From Micromonospora sp. HM5-17 (GTDB lineage Bacteria; Actinomycetota; Actinomycetes; Mycobacteriales; Micromonosporaceae), in contig NZ_RJWA01000005.1 in assembly GCF_003762835.1 (NCBI RefSeq), positions 248,001-312,000 of the forward strand: a DNA stretch of 64,000 nucleotides, read 5' to 3'. The notes under the pieces are model-generated. The model made no database searches. It worked only from the letters and a program-made list of their open reading frames with translations, and had not been told where the DNA came from. Shown here piece by piece: positions 43,139-51,105 of the stretch. Each line of letters begins with the position of its first letter. Position 1 is the stretch's first letter. Both the position numbers and the translations under genes were made by a program.

Positions 43139-43528
43139 TCACCGCAGGCCATGATCGTCATCGGTCTGCTCTGGCTCACCCCGCTCGCCACCCGCCTGCT
43201 GCCCCGCCTCACCGAGACCACCGCTCCTCGCGCGCGAGGCTGAGGTCGCGTCGGTGCCCCCGGCTCCGGTGTCGTCCCGACTCGCGGGCAGCGCGGCCCG
43301 GCGGACGTGCACGGCACGGGCGCGACCGTCGGTCCCGTTCGGCCGCACCTCCACCCCGAGCACCGGAATCCACTCCCCCGCCAGGATTTCCGGGCTACGC
43401 GGCGCGTACTGCACGCGGAGTCGGAGCGCGCTGGTGCCGTACTCGACGCGGTCCACGCCGTACCGGTAGTCGCCGGGGGCGAGCTGGAGCACGTCGCCGA
43501 CCCGGACCGGCGGCCGCACCCCGGTCAC
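43139..43528 (-). CDS. Small conserved hypothetical protein
   Basis: 129 residues from GTG 43528, which overlaps the stop of the upstream small gene by 4 nt. The first 80 residues look well ordered: VRVGDVLQLAPGDYRYGVDR and GEWIPVLGVEVRPNGTDGRA-RAVHVRRAAL. The C-terminal third is polar and low complexity (TDATSASRARSGGLGEAGQQ). I recall similar proteins near XRE/DUF397 genes in this family of bacteria; no function is known. The frame is open upstream to 43723, but the overlap start is more natural. Confidence 0.6.
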   Translation of the reverse strand: MTGVRPPVRVGDVLQLAPGDYRYGVDRVEYGTSALRLRVQYAPRSPEILAGEWIPVLGVEVRPNGTDGRARAVHVRRAALPASRDDTGAGGTDATSASRARSGGLGEAGQQAGGERGEPEQTDDDHGLR

Positions 43529-43779
43529 CGCCCGATCCCCCGCCGGCCCACCCGTCGCCGGCCGACCGGCGGGGCCGGCACGACCGGGTCGCGATGGGCG
43601 TCCGGTCGGCGCGGCGGGACCGCGACCGCCGGCACCGACTGTGGCATCAGCACCGACAGCTCCCGGTACGGGCAGGAGCCCCACCGGCGGCCGCGTCGAC
43701 AATAGATCCACAGTCGACGCCAATTCCGTCGGTGATGGAACACGAGTGGCACGGGCGAACCTTGATCAGCATTTCTCAT
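43525..43779 (-). CDS. Small Arg-rich protein with two cysteines
   Basis: 84 residues from ATG 43779, with GAGGAG 5 bases upstream; GTG 43782 is also in frame. The middle shows WRRLWIYCRRGRRWGSCPYR with two Cys nine residues apart in a strongly basic, aromatic context, then a Pro-rich tail. It might bind nucleic acid or zinc but has only two Cys. It overlaps the next gene by 4 nt (GTGA), so both form an operon, divergent from the XRE regulator at 43936. Confidence 0.6.
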   Translation of the reverse strand: MRNADQGSPVPLVFHHRRNWRRLWIYCRRGRRWGSCPYRELSVLMPQSVPAVAVPPRRPDAHRDPVVPAPPVGRRRVGRRGIGR

Positions 43780-43935
43780 CACGTCTCCTCGCTGGCGTTG
43801 GATGGGGGCCGACTCCCCGGAGAGGGAAGGCGGAAGTCGGCCCCCGCAGGTTCCGCCCGGCGGGTCACTGTGCCGCGTGGAATCCGGGCGGTTCCGCTAC
43901 TGGAAGTCTGATGAGGAACACACTACGGTCGATAC

Positions 43936-44820
43936 GTGCTCGCGCCGTCCGCGCAGGTCAGCGCAGCTCTTGGGCGGGTGTTGGAGGAACACCGTCGGCC
44001 ACGAGCAGGAATGGGTGAATCAATGGGTCTCGCCACCCAGTACGTCATCGACGAACTGCGGATCTTCCGTACCGGGCAGAAGTTGAGCCAGGAGGAGTTT
44101 GGTCGCAAGATCGGTTATTCGGGGTCGCACGTCAGCTCGGTCGAGACCGGTCAACGACCGCCGACCGAGGAATACATGGCGCAGATTGACGCGGCATTCG
44201 ACACCGGGGGCCGATTCACCCGGATGCTGGAGAAGCTCGGCCGGCTGGACCTCACCCCGGCGTGGCTGCGGGAGTGGATCGAGTTCGAGCGCAGCGCCAA
44301 GCTCCTACGCTGGTACGAACCCGCCTTCGTCCCGGGTCTACTCCAGACCGAGGCGTACGCCACCGCGATGTTGAGCGGAACGCGCCGGACGCCGGAGCAG
44401 GTCCAGCAGCGGGTCCGGGCTCGGCTCGACCGGCAGGCGGTGCTCGCCGTTGAGAATCCACCGCAGTGCGTCTTCGTGATCGACGAGATGGTGCTGCGCC
44501 GTAAGGTACGTGGAGATCGAAAAATCATGGCCGAGCAGCTCGACCACCTGCTGGCCTGCACCGAACTCCCGCACGTGCAGATCCTCGTGGTGCCTGAGGA
44601 AGTAGGGATCTACGCTGGACTCCAGGGCGGCTTCATCCTGGCGACGCTCGACGACAAGACGGGGATATCCCACCTCGACCACCAGGTGCGGGCCCAGATC
44701 GTCGACCGGGCGGAGGACCTACTCATCCTGGAGGGGACCTGGGAGGATATCCGCAGCGAGGCCCTGCCCCGGGCCCAGTCACTCAACCTGATCAAGGAAG
44801 CGGCGAAGAGATGGACCTGA
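43936..44820 (+). CDS. XRE-family helix-turn-helix regulator (DUF5753-type)
   Basis: 294 residues. HTH: LRIFRTGQKLSQEEFGRKIG and SGSHVSSVETGQRPPTEEYM. The C-terminal part (LRWYEPAFVPGLLQTEAYAT, VRARLDRQAVLAVENPPQCV, LPHVQILVVPEEVGIYAGLQ and a final LILEGTWEDIRSEALP) is the DUF5753 domain usual in actinomycete regulators paired with DUF397. A TACGGT -10 lies 6 bases before GTG 43936; ATG 44023 is a possible later start close to the HTH. It overlaps the DUF397 gene by 10 nt. Such pairs resemble toxin-antitoxin or developmental switch systems (BldB/WhiJ-like). Confidence 0.9.
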   Translation: MLAPSAQVSAALGRVLEEHRRPRAGMGESMGLATQYVIDELRIFRTGQKLSQEEFGRKIGYSGSHVSSVETGQRPPTEEYMAQIDAAFDTGGRFTRMLEKLGRLDLTPAWLREWIEFERSAKLLRWYEPAFVPGLLQTEAYATAMLSGTRRTPEQVQQRVRARLDRQAVLAVENPPQCVFVIDEMVLRRKVRGDRKIMAEQLDHLLACTELPHVQILVVPEEVGIYAGLQGGFILATLDDKTGISHLDHQVRAQIVDRAEDLLILEGTWEDIRSEALPRAQSLNLIKEAAKRWT

Positions 44821-45011
44821 GCAGCGCGATCTGGCGGAAGTCGACCCGGTCCGGCACCAACGGCGGCTCCTGCGTGGAGGTCGCCGACAACCTGCCCGGC
44901 GTGGTGCTCGTCCGCGACAGCAAGGACCCCAACGGCGCCGTCCTCGCCTTCACCCCGACCCAGTGGCAAGCCTTCGTCCGCCTCGCCCGCACCATCGACC
45001 CGGCCCGCTGA
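44811..45011 (+). CDS. DUF397 domain-containing protein
   Basis: 66 residues, the normal size. IWRKSTRSGTNGGSCVEVAD, VLVRDSKDPNGAVLAFTP and WQAFVRLARTIDP are the DUF397 hallmarks. It begins inside the last codons of the XRE gene and so is translated with it. DUF397 proteins are thought to bind their HTH partner. Confidence 0.93.
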   Translation: MDLSSAIWRKSTRSGTNGGSCVEVADNLPGVVLVRDSKDPNGAVLAFTPTQWQAFVRLARTIDPAR

Positions 45012-45114
45012 GACCGACCCCACCCGATCCGCCTGTACCCGCTCCTCGCCCGGGTCCAGTGTCCTCACGTCGCCGGGGTGGATGATTCACGCCTCATGCT
45101 GCGGCGACGCGGGA

Positions 45115-45144
45115 GGCCCCGGCCCCGCTGCCCGAGCCGGGGCC
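45115..45144 (+). terminator. Terminator-like hairpin upstream of DUF4331 gene
   Basis: GGCCCCGGC (45115-45123) and GCCGGGGCC (45136-45144) are perfect complements with a 12-base loop. It ends the XRE/DUF397 transcript about 100 bases after the DUF397 stop. Confidence 0.55.
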
Positions 45145-45245
45145 GGTGCGGTCGGGCGAGGCAGATTTCGACAATTCAGACTAGGGGATAAATCCGCGCG
45201 GGTATGGTCAAAACGACCTGAACTCACGGGCCGGGAGTGACCCCG

Positions 45246-46268
45246 ATGTCGCACCACCTTGATACTCCGCTCGCGGCGCAGAGCGGCCAGCTCTTCATCA
45301 CCGACCTGTACGTCTTCGACGGCGAGCACGGCACCGTCTTCGTCATGAACGTCAACAGCTCGATCACCGGCGCCGACATCAAACCCGGATTTCACCACGA
45401 GGCCCGCTACGAATTCAAAGTCCACGTTGACGGCGGCGAGGATGAGGAGCTGACCTACCGCGTGACCTTCGACGAGCCGGACCCGGAGGGCCGGCAGGCC
45501 CTGCAGGTGTACGCGCTCACCGGGTCCGAGGCCCGAGACGACCTGGCGACCGGCACGCTCGTACTCGAAGGCCGGACCGGCGAGACCGTCGGCGACCAGC
45601 GGCTGCGGGTCTGGGCCGGCCGGATCCGCGACCCCTTCTACATCGACCTCGACCAGCTCGCCGCCATCAACAAGGCCTTCAAGCACGGCACCCGGCTCGA
45701 CCGGTCGGCCTGGCACCCCGAGAACCCCCGAAACAGCTTCGCCGACGCCACGGTCGAGTCGATCGTCCTGGAGGTGGGTGGGCAGGACTCGATGCTGCGG
45801 GACGGCATGCAGGTCGGCGTCTGGTGCGCCACCAAGCTGGCCACGGACGCGGGTGGCTGGTGGCAGATCAACCGCGCCGGCCACCCGATGATGTGGCCGA
45901 TCTTCTGGCCCACCGACACCGACTTTTCCAACCCGGCCAACGTCCGGCACCCCCGTGACGATGCGAAGGGCGCGGGCGACGAGATAGCCAGCATCGTCGC
46001 CCGGGTCATCGACGCGAATGGAACCAGCGCCGACCCGGCGGCGTGTGGTCGTAGCGTGGCGCGGCAACTCCTTCCCGACGTGCTCTCGTACCGCATCGGT
46101 TCCCGCGCCATCTTCGGGTTCGCGGAACGCAACGGCCGGCAGATCCGGGACAACGCACCGGAGGTGATGTTCTCCCTGGTGATGAACACCGGGATCACCA
46201 CCGGGTTCGACGCGGACGTGGCCCTGGAGGCCCGCAGCGAGAGCTTCCCCTACGTGGTGGCCGCCTGA
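45246..46268 (+). CDS. DUF4331 family protein
   Basis: 340 residues from ATG 45246 with CGGGAG 8 bases before; GTG 45237 is in frame. SHHLDTPLAAQSGQLFITDL-YVFDG is the start signature of DUF4331 proteins (SSHREAP..D.TDLYAF in others). It continues with FVMNVNSSITGADIKPGFHH, RVWAGRIRDPFYIDLDQLAA and LEVGGQDSMLRDGMQVGVWC. There is no signal peptide, unlike many secreted members. The function of the family is unknown. The 5' region (45012-45245) contains only the hairpin and probably the promoter. Confidence 0.88.
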   Translation: MSHHLDTPLAAQSGQLFITDLYVFDGEHGTVFVMNVNSSITGADIKPGFHHEARYEFKVHVDGGEDEELTYRVTFDEPDPEGRQALQVYALTGSEARDDLATGTLVLEGRTGETVGDQRLRVWAGRIRDPFYIDLDQLAAINKAFKHGTRLDRSAWHPENPRNSFADATVESIVLEVGGQDSMLRDGMQVGVWCATKLATDAGGWWQINRAGHPMMWPIFWPTDTDFSNPANVRHPRDDAKGAGDEIASIVARVIDANGTSADPAACGRSVARQLLPDVLSYRIGSRAIFGFAERNGRQIRDNAPEVMFSLVMNTGITTGFDADVALEARSESFPYVVAA

Positions 46269-46322
46269 CCGGGTTCGCGGTCACCACCGGACCGACGCGT
46301 CCACGACCGTCCCCGGCCGCGC

Positions 46323-46715
46323 TCACCTGGCGTCGCCGCGCCGGGCCGGGCCGATCGGACCGAGGTGGGTGTGCGCGAAGCCCCTGGTCGTCTTGAGCCC
46401 GTAGCCGAGGGCGCGGTCGACGGCGATGTGGAACACCCAGGCGACGGCGACGACCCCGAGCCAGGTGACCGGTTCGTCGCGCGCGGCCATGACCACCGCC
46501 ACCGCGCCGAGCAGCGCCGGCAGCGCGTAGGAGTGGCCGAGGTTGTAGCAGAGGGCACCGACACGGGGGCCCCGGAGGTAGCCGAGCATCGAGAGGTCGA
46601 AGAGGAGGAAGAGGGCCAGCAGCCACCACCACGCGTAGCCGGCGGCGACGGTCACCACGACCGCCAGGGCGGCGATCACCCCCGCCTCGACCCGCTGCGC
46701 GAGGACGGGATTCAT
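46323..46715 (-). CDS. DUF4260 family membrane protein
   Basis: 130 residues with four helices. WWWLLALFLLFDLSMLGYLR-GPRVGALCYNLGHSYALP and FHIAVDRALGYGLKTTRGFA-HTHLG are characteristic of DUF4260. ATG 46715 with GGAGG 8 bases upstream. Function unknown. Convergent with DUF4331. Confidence 0.9.
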   Translation of the reverse strand: MNPVLAQRVEAGVIAALAVVVTVAAGYAWWWLLALFLLFDLSMLGYLRGPRVGALCYNLGHSYALPALLGAVAVVMAARDEPVTWLGVVAVAWVFHIAVDRALGYGLKTTRGFAHTHLGPIGPARRGDAR

Positions 46716-46773
46716 CAGTCGGACCTCCTGGCCCCGTCGCCGGGTGCCCGCCCGGGCGCCTGCGGGTCAGAGC

Positions 46774-47190
46774 CTACCGGCCCGGTCCGCCTGACCGGAG
46801 CGGTGACCCGCCTGGAGGCGACCGAGGGGTAACGGGCGGCCGCCGGGGAGAACCGCCGTCCCCGGTACGCCGGGTTCGGCACCGTGGCGTCGCGCCGTAC
46901 CCGGGCGCCGTCGCGGCGTACCCGGGTCGCGGCCCGCGGGCGGCGCCGGCGGCCGGCGTAATGCGGTACCTGGGAGGGGCCGGCCGGCCTGCCCTCGGTC
47001 TCGCCGGCCGGCGACGCAGGACGAGCCAGACCGCGAGCCCGCCCAGCGCGGCGCCCATCAGGGCCGCCAGCACGATCCGCACCGTCCCGGTGACGAGGAC
47101 CTGCCCGACCGCCGTGGCCAGCACCCACCGGGTCACCCACCCCGTGGGTCCCGTTCTGCCGCGAGAACCGCCGCTCGCCTCCGCCGACAT
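46774..47190 (-). CDS. Hypothetical membrane protein with basic tail
   Basis: 138 residues from ATG 47190 with GGGAGG close upstream. One or two helices at ~25-60 (VGQVLVTGTVRIVLAALMGA, LGGLAVWLVL), then a Pro/Arg/Gly-rich tail with several Tyr that looks disordered. Family not recognised. It precedes the DUF4260 gene by 58 bases on the same strand. Confidence 0.55.
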   Translation of the reverse strand: MSAEASGGSRGRTGPTGWVTRWVLATAVGQVLVTGTVRIVLAALMGAALGGLAVWLVLRRRPARPRAGRPAPPRYRITPAAGAARGPRPGYAATAPGYGATPRCRTRRTGDGGSPRRPPVTPRSPPGGSPLRSGGPGR

Positions 47191-47384
47191 CACCCCTCCC
47201 CGGGATGCTCACCGATGCCGTCAAGGCCACAATGCCCCGTCGCGTACCTCGGAAACACCGTCACGACCGCCCGATGGCACGACGTGAAAAGTGGCATCGC
47301 GGGCCGGTGAGCCGCCGCACACTCGGGAACCGTGGCCCGGCTGGTCCTGCGGCTACCGAATCACCACGGCACCGCGCCGCCGGG

Positions 47385-48191
47385 TCACCACGGCACGGCG
47401 GAGCACAGGGGTGGCGTGACCGGCACCGGGGTCCCGGTACGGCGGTCCGTGGGTTCGCCGCGCAGGATCGCCCGGTGGAGGGCGCGCACCTCGGTCCCCG
47501 GTTCCACGCCAACCTCCTCGACCAGCCGGTGCCGGAGCCGGACGTAGCGGTCGAGGGCGTCGGCGGTACGGCCGGCCGCGTGCAACGCCCGCATCAGGGC
47601 GGCGGCCAGGTGCTCCGCCAACGGATGCTCGCCAACCAGGGCGGTCAGCGGCCCGATCACCCCGGCGGGATTGCCGATCTCCACCTCCGCCTGCGCCCAG
47701 GCTGCCACGGCACCGAGATAGTGCTGCCGCCAGGCCTCCCGGACGCGTCCTGCCCACTCCCCGGGTACGTCGGCGAGCGGCTCGCCCCGCCACAGCGCCA
47801 TCGCCTGCCGCAGCGCCGTCACCCGCTCGGCCGCGTTCGAGGCCACATCGGCCTGCGCGACGAGACGGTAGAAGCGGTGCAGGTCGACCCGTTCGGCGTC
47901 GACATTCAGCACGTACCCGCCCGGCCGCCGGAGCAACCGGACCGGCGCGGACCCCGGGACACCCCGCTGCCCAAGCATCCGGCGAATCCGGCTGATGTGG
48001 GTGTGCAGCGTACGCCGGGCTCGCTCCGGCGGCCGATCGCCCCAGATCCGGTCGATGAGCGCCTCGGTACGGACCATCCGGTTGGCGTCGACGGCCAGCA
48101 TCGCGAGTACCGCCGTCTGCTGCGGGCGCGCGGCGACCAGCGCCCGCCCGTCGACCCACACCTCGACCGGCCCCAGAACTCGAAAATCCAT
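47385..48191 (-). CDS. SARP/BTAD family transcriptional activator
   Basis: 268 residues. N-terminal OmpR-type winged HTH: MDFRVLGPVEVWVDGR, RPQQTAVLAMLAVDANRMVR and RRTLHTHISRIRRMLG, then the bacterial transcriptional activation domain with TPR-like helices (ERVDLHRFYRLVAQADVASN, EEVGVEPGTEVRALHRAILR). It is a short SARP, with no ATPase or sensor part, like ActII-4-sized activators. ATG 48191 has GGAAAGGCG upstream. It is divergent from an HTH-membrane-Ig protein; three TGACA repeats in the shared region are likely SARP binding sites. No biosynthetic gene cluster is obvious nearby. Confidence 0.9.
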   Translation of the reverse strand: MDFRVLGPVEVWVDGRALVAARPQQTAVLAMLAVDANRMVRTEALIDRIWGDRPPERARRTLHTHISRIRRMLGQRGVPGSAPVRLLRRPGGYVLNVDAERVDLHRFYRLVAQADVASNAAERVTALRQAMALWRGEPLADVPGEWAGRVREAWRQHYLGAVAAWAQAEVEIGNPAGVIGPLTALVGEHPLAEHLAAALMRALHAAGRTADALDRYVRLRHRLVEEVGVEPGTEVRALHRAILRGEPTDRRTGTPVPVTPPLCSAVPW

Positions 48192-48310
48192 CGCCTTTCC
48201 GCCCCCACCGAATAATCGAACAACATCATTTCTGTCGTCGAGTCCGATTGCTGCCACCAGACCGGCGCAACGGCTTCAGGATCTCGATAGATCGATGGTG
48301 TTCGGTAGAC

Positions 48311-48340
48311 TCTGACATCGGCTGACAACAGTTCTGACAT
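48311..48340. promoter_or_regulatory. Direct repeats, probable SARP operator
   Basis: TCTGACAT occurs at 48311-48318 and 48333-48340, exactly 22 bp (two helical turns) apart. A related copy GCTGACAA lies between them at 48321-48328. SARP proteins bind heptamer direct repeats spaced by 11 or 22 bp just upstream of promoters. The site lies 19 bases before the HTH-NBR1 start and ~120 bases before the SARP start. Confidence 0.65.
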
Positions 48341-48358
48341 CTTTACAGGGGGGCCTTG

Positions 48359-49330
48359 ATGCCAGAGCGCGTCCCGCCCGATCGTGATCAACGAAAGCAA
48401 GCGATCACACAGTTTGCCGATGAGTTGCAGGCATTACGGGCAGCCAACGGAAATCCCTCGTTCCGAAAACTGGCCGGCCGGTCGGGACGCATCTCCCACA
48501 CCGCGCTGCACGAGGCCGTCGCCGGCAACCGCCTCGCCTCCTGGGCGACGACCCGCGAGTTCGTCCGGGCGTGCGGTGGTGACGAGGCGGCGTGGCGGGC
48601 CCGCTGGGAACGGGCGGCGGCGCTCGCGCTCGGCCAGGCCGACGAGTCCTCACCGGACGGTCCGGCGACGTTCGAGAATGGGGAGCGACCGGCGGAATCC
48701 GAGCCGGCGCGGCCGGAGCCGGCCATCCCGCCGGCGCCGCTGGCGACATCCGGCGCGCCGGCGGAATCCGAACCGGTACGACCCGAGGCGTCCCGCCCCG
48801 CCCGTCGGTTCAGCCGAACAATCGCCGTGGTCGCCGGGATCATCACCATACTCGTCGCGGTCGGCGGCGCGGGCCTCATGCTGCGCTCCGGCTCCGACGA
48901 GACGCCGGACCCGGCGGCCGCCACGCCGGCAGGGCCGCGCGTCAGCGGCGACCGGAGTCGGTTCATCGCCGACGTCACCATCCCGGACGGTACGTCGGTG
49001 ACGACGAACGAAACCTTCGTCAAGGTGTGGGAGATCCAGAACAGCGGCACCGTGCCGTGGTACGGCCGCTATCTTCAGCGCGAGGACCTGCCGCCGGCAC
49101 CGGGTAGTTGCCGTACACCGGACCGGGTTCCGATCGGCAACACGTTGCCCAACGAACGGGTCAAGATCAGTGTGACCGTCACCGCCCCGGACCGTCCGGG
49201 AAGCTGCATGGTCAAGTGGAAGATGGTCGACGAGCAGGGCCGGCTCTTCTTTCCCAGCGCCCGGCCGGTCTACTTCCTCGTCAACGTCGTCGCCCCGGAG
49301 GAGCCGTCGCCGGAGGCCGAGGCGAACTGA
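48359..49330 (+). CDS. HTH-membrane protein with NBR1-type Ig-like domain
   Basis: 323 residues. Residues ~10-75 form an HTH region of XRE sort (FRKLAGRSGRISHTALHEAV, WATTREFVRACGGDEAAWRA-RW). A Pro/Glu linker and one helix near 160 (TIAVVAGIITILVAVGGAGL) follow. The C-terminal ~110 residues form an NBR1-type Ig domain: DVTIPDGTSVTTNETFVKVW-EIQNSGTVPWYG and CMVKWKMVDEQGRLFF. The protein places a DNA-binding part inside and an Ig domain outside the cell. ATG 48359 has AGGGGGG upstream. The signal sensed is unknown. Confidence 0.88.
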   Translation: MPERVPPDRDQRKQAITQFADELQALRAANGNPSFRKLAGRSGRISHTALHEAVAGNRLASWATTREFVRACGGDEAAWRARWERAAALALGQADESSPDGPATFENGERPAESEPARPEPAIPPAPLATSGAPAESEPVRPEASRPARRFSRTIAVVAGIITILVAVGGAGLMLRSGSDETPDPAAATPAGPRVSGDRSRFIADVTIPDGTSVTTNETFVKVWEIQNSGTVPWYGRYLQREDLPPAPGSCRTPDRVPIGNTLPNERVKISVTVTAPDRPGSCMVKWKMVDEQGRLFFPSARPVYFLVNVVAPEEPSPEAEAN

Positions 49331-49366
49331 GCCCCCGAGGGCCGAGGCGTCCGGAGATTCCCACGC

Positions 49367-49416
49367 GGCCTGGCCCGGACCGAGCCCCCCCGCGGCCACT
49401 CGGTCCGGGCCAGGCC
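49367..49416. terminator. Strong bidirectional terminator
   Basis: Two perfectly complementary 18-base arms (49367-49384, beginning GGCCTGGCCC, and 49399-49416) with a 14-base loop lie between convergent genes. Confidence 0.85.
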
Positions 49417-49485
49417 GTCGCCTACCCGCTGATCCGCGCGGTCCGGCGGGCCGCCCCGTGGCCCGCCGAACCGCGCCGGCCGAGC

Positions 49486-49887
49486 TCAGCCGCAGTTACC
49501 CCACGGGCTGGTGTAGTTCTCGCCGCCGTGGTAGCCGAAGAAGCGGACGCACTTGCCCGCCGCCCGCGCCTTCACCGGCCCGGCGTAGTAGCGGTAAAGG
49601 CCGGTGTCCAACGCCCAGCCCTGGCCCTCCACCTGGAGCCCGGCGGTGATCCGCGTCGGCGTACCGACCGACGAGGTCTTGATGGCCACCACGCAGTTGT
49701 ACGACCCGTTGTAGAGCAGGTAGACCCGGGCGCCGGACAGCCCGTGCGACCGCTGGACGTAGTAGTCGCTGCCGCACACCCCCTGCGGCGTGTACGCGGC
49801 CTGCGCCTGGCCCGGCGTCAGGGTGAGCGCAGCACCGACAGCGACCGCGGTCGCCCCGATCCTGGTCAATGCCTTGCGGGACAACAT
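49486..49887 (-). CDS. Spore-associated protein A-like secreted protein
   Basis: 133 residues with a Sec signal peptide ending near AQAA. The mature ~100 residues contain Cys in GVCGSDYYVQ, YNCVVAIK, GKCVRFFGYH and the final GNCG, suggesting two disulfides. YLLYNGSYNCVVAIKTSSVG and YRYYAGPVKARAAGKCVRFF match SapA of Streptomyces, found on spores and in cultures; its function is not known. ATG with GAGGAGAGGG upstream. Single gene with its own terminator. Confidence 0.8.
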   Translation of the reverse strand: MLSRKALTRIGATAVAVGAALTLTPGQAQAAYTPQGVCGSDYYVQRSHGLSGARVYLLYNGSYNCVVAIKTSSVGTPTRITAGLQVEGQGWALDTGLYRYYAGPVKARAAGKCVRFFGYHGGENYTSPWGNCG

Positions 49888-50003
49888 GATCCCTCTCCTC
49901 CTCGGGACGTCGGTATCCCTTGCCGGCTTCCAGGTTCCGGTGACCGTGTCGGCCGAAAGCTTGCCGCGTTGTCAACACGATCCGGGGTGTGGCGGGTGCG
50001 GGG

Positions 50004-50963
50004 TCACGCCGGATGGGTGGGACCGCCGAGCCGGTCGAGGGCGGCCCGAGCCTCGGCGCGGATCCCGGGCGCGGTGGTGGTGGCCAGGACGTGTTCCAGC
50101 GCCCGGCGGTAGGCGACGTCGTACGCCTGGTCCGCCGGCACCGGCACGTCGGGCTCGACGCCGGTCCCCTCCCAGTTGGTGCCGGTCACCGGATTGACGG
50201 ACCGGGCGTACGGCACGGTGATCTCCAGGGTGGGGGTGATCGGGACGACGCGGGTCGGGTGGGCCCCGCCCCGGGTGGTCTCGCCGACCAGCGTGGCCCG
50301 GCCCTGGGCCTGGAGGTTGTAGCAGAACTCCTCGCCACCGGAGAACGTCGTTCCGCTGGTCAGCACGAAGACCGGCCGGTCGAGGTAGCGCTCCCCCGGC
50401 AGGTACGCCAGGCTCCAGTACTGCCGGGTCGTGCCGCTCTCCCTGTCGTGGATGCTGTTCAGGTGGGTCTGGTCGTCGGGGAAGAAGTAGCTGGTCCAGA
50501 AGATGACCCCGTTCGGTGAGCCGCCCCGGTTCCGCCGCAGGTCCACGATGAGCGCGTGGGTGTGCGCGACCAGTTCCATCGCGGCGGCGATGGCCCGGCC
50601 GCCGGCGCCGGCCTCGGCGATCATCCGCAGGTCGAGATAGCCGACGTTGCCGTCGAGCCGCTCGACCCGGGCGATCCCGTAGTTGTCGAGCCGCATCTGG
50701 GTGTGCCGGGCGGCCGCCCGGTCCGCCTCGGTCGTCGCCGCGGCGAGCGTCTCGTCCCGGAGCCGGACCCGCAGGTGCCGGTCCGCGCAGATCGCGAAGA
50801 GGTCCGCGGTCAGCCGCTCGGCCAACGCCTCGTCGGCGAGACCGTCGTACGCGCCGGCCGCCCGCCGGGCGCGGATCTCCTCGACGGCCCGCGCCGCCCG
50901 CTCCGGAAGGACGTACCCGGTGCGGAGCAGGGCCAATGCCTCCTCGATCGGGTCGACCGTCAT
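50004..50963 (-). CDS. S41 family peptidase
   Basis: 319 residues. N-terminal helical cap with ADLFAICADRHLRVRLRD, then the protease core: GNVGYLDLRMIAEAG, HTHALIVDLRRNRGGSPNGV, PVFVLTSGTTFSGGEEFCYN (nucleophile Ser in TFSGGEE) and VGETTRGGAHPTRVVPITPT. This is the tail-specific/tricorn-core fold without a PDZ domain. No signal peptide. A -10 TAGGGT (50971-50976) lies 7 bases before ATG 50963, so a leaderless mRNA is likely. Confidence 0.9.
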   Translation of the reverse strand: MTVDPIEEALALLRTGYVLPERAARAVEEIRARRAAGAYDGLADEALAERLTADLFAICADRHLRVRLRDETLAAATTEADRAAARHTQMRLDNYGIARVERLDGNVGYLDLRMIAEAGAGGRAIAAAMELVAHTHALIVDLRRNRGGSPNGVIFWTSYFFPDDQTHLNSIHDRESGTTRQYWSLAYLPGERYLDRPVFVLTSGTTFSGGEEFCYNLQAQGRATLVGETTRGGAHPTRVVPITPTLEITVPYARSVNPVTGTNWEGTGVEPDVPVPADQAYDVAYRRALEHVLATTTAPGIRAEARAALDRLGGPTHPA

Positions 50964-51105
50964 GGTCGGAACCCTACCGAGCCCCGGGCCGGCGATTCCC
51001 CCCTCGGTCACCTCGCCGCCGGCACGGCGTGGTAGCCCTCGGCCGACTCCTGGCCACAGAGTCCCCGGAGCGCGGCCACTGGCGCGTCGGTGACCGCCCG
51101 GCCCC

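Noticed and set aside
43151-43243. Possible 30-residue hydrophobic peptide on the plus strand (MIVIGLLWLTPLATR start)
   Set aside because: It overlaps the end of a minus-strand gene, has no ribosome site or -10 element, and may be chance.
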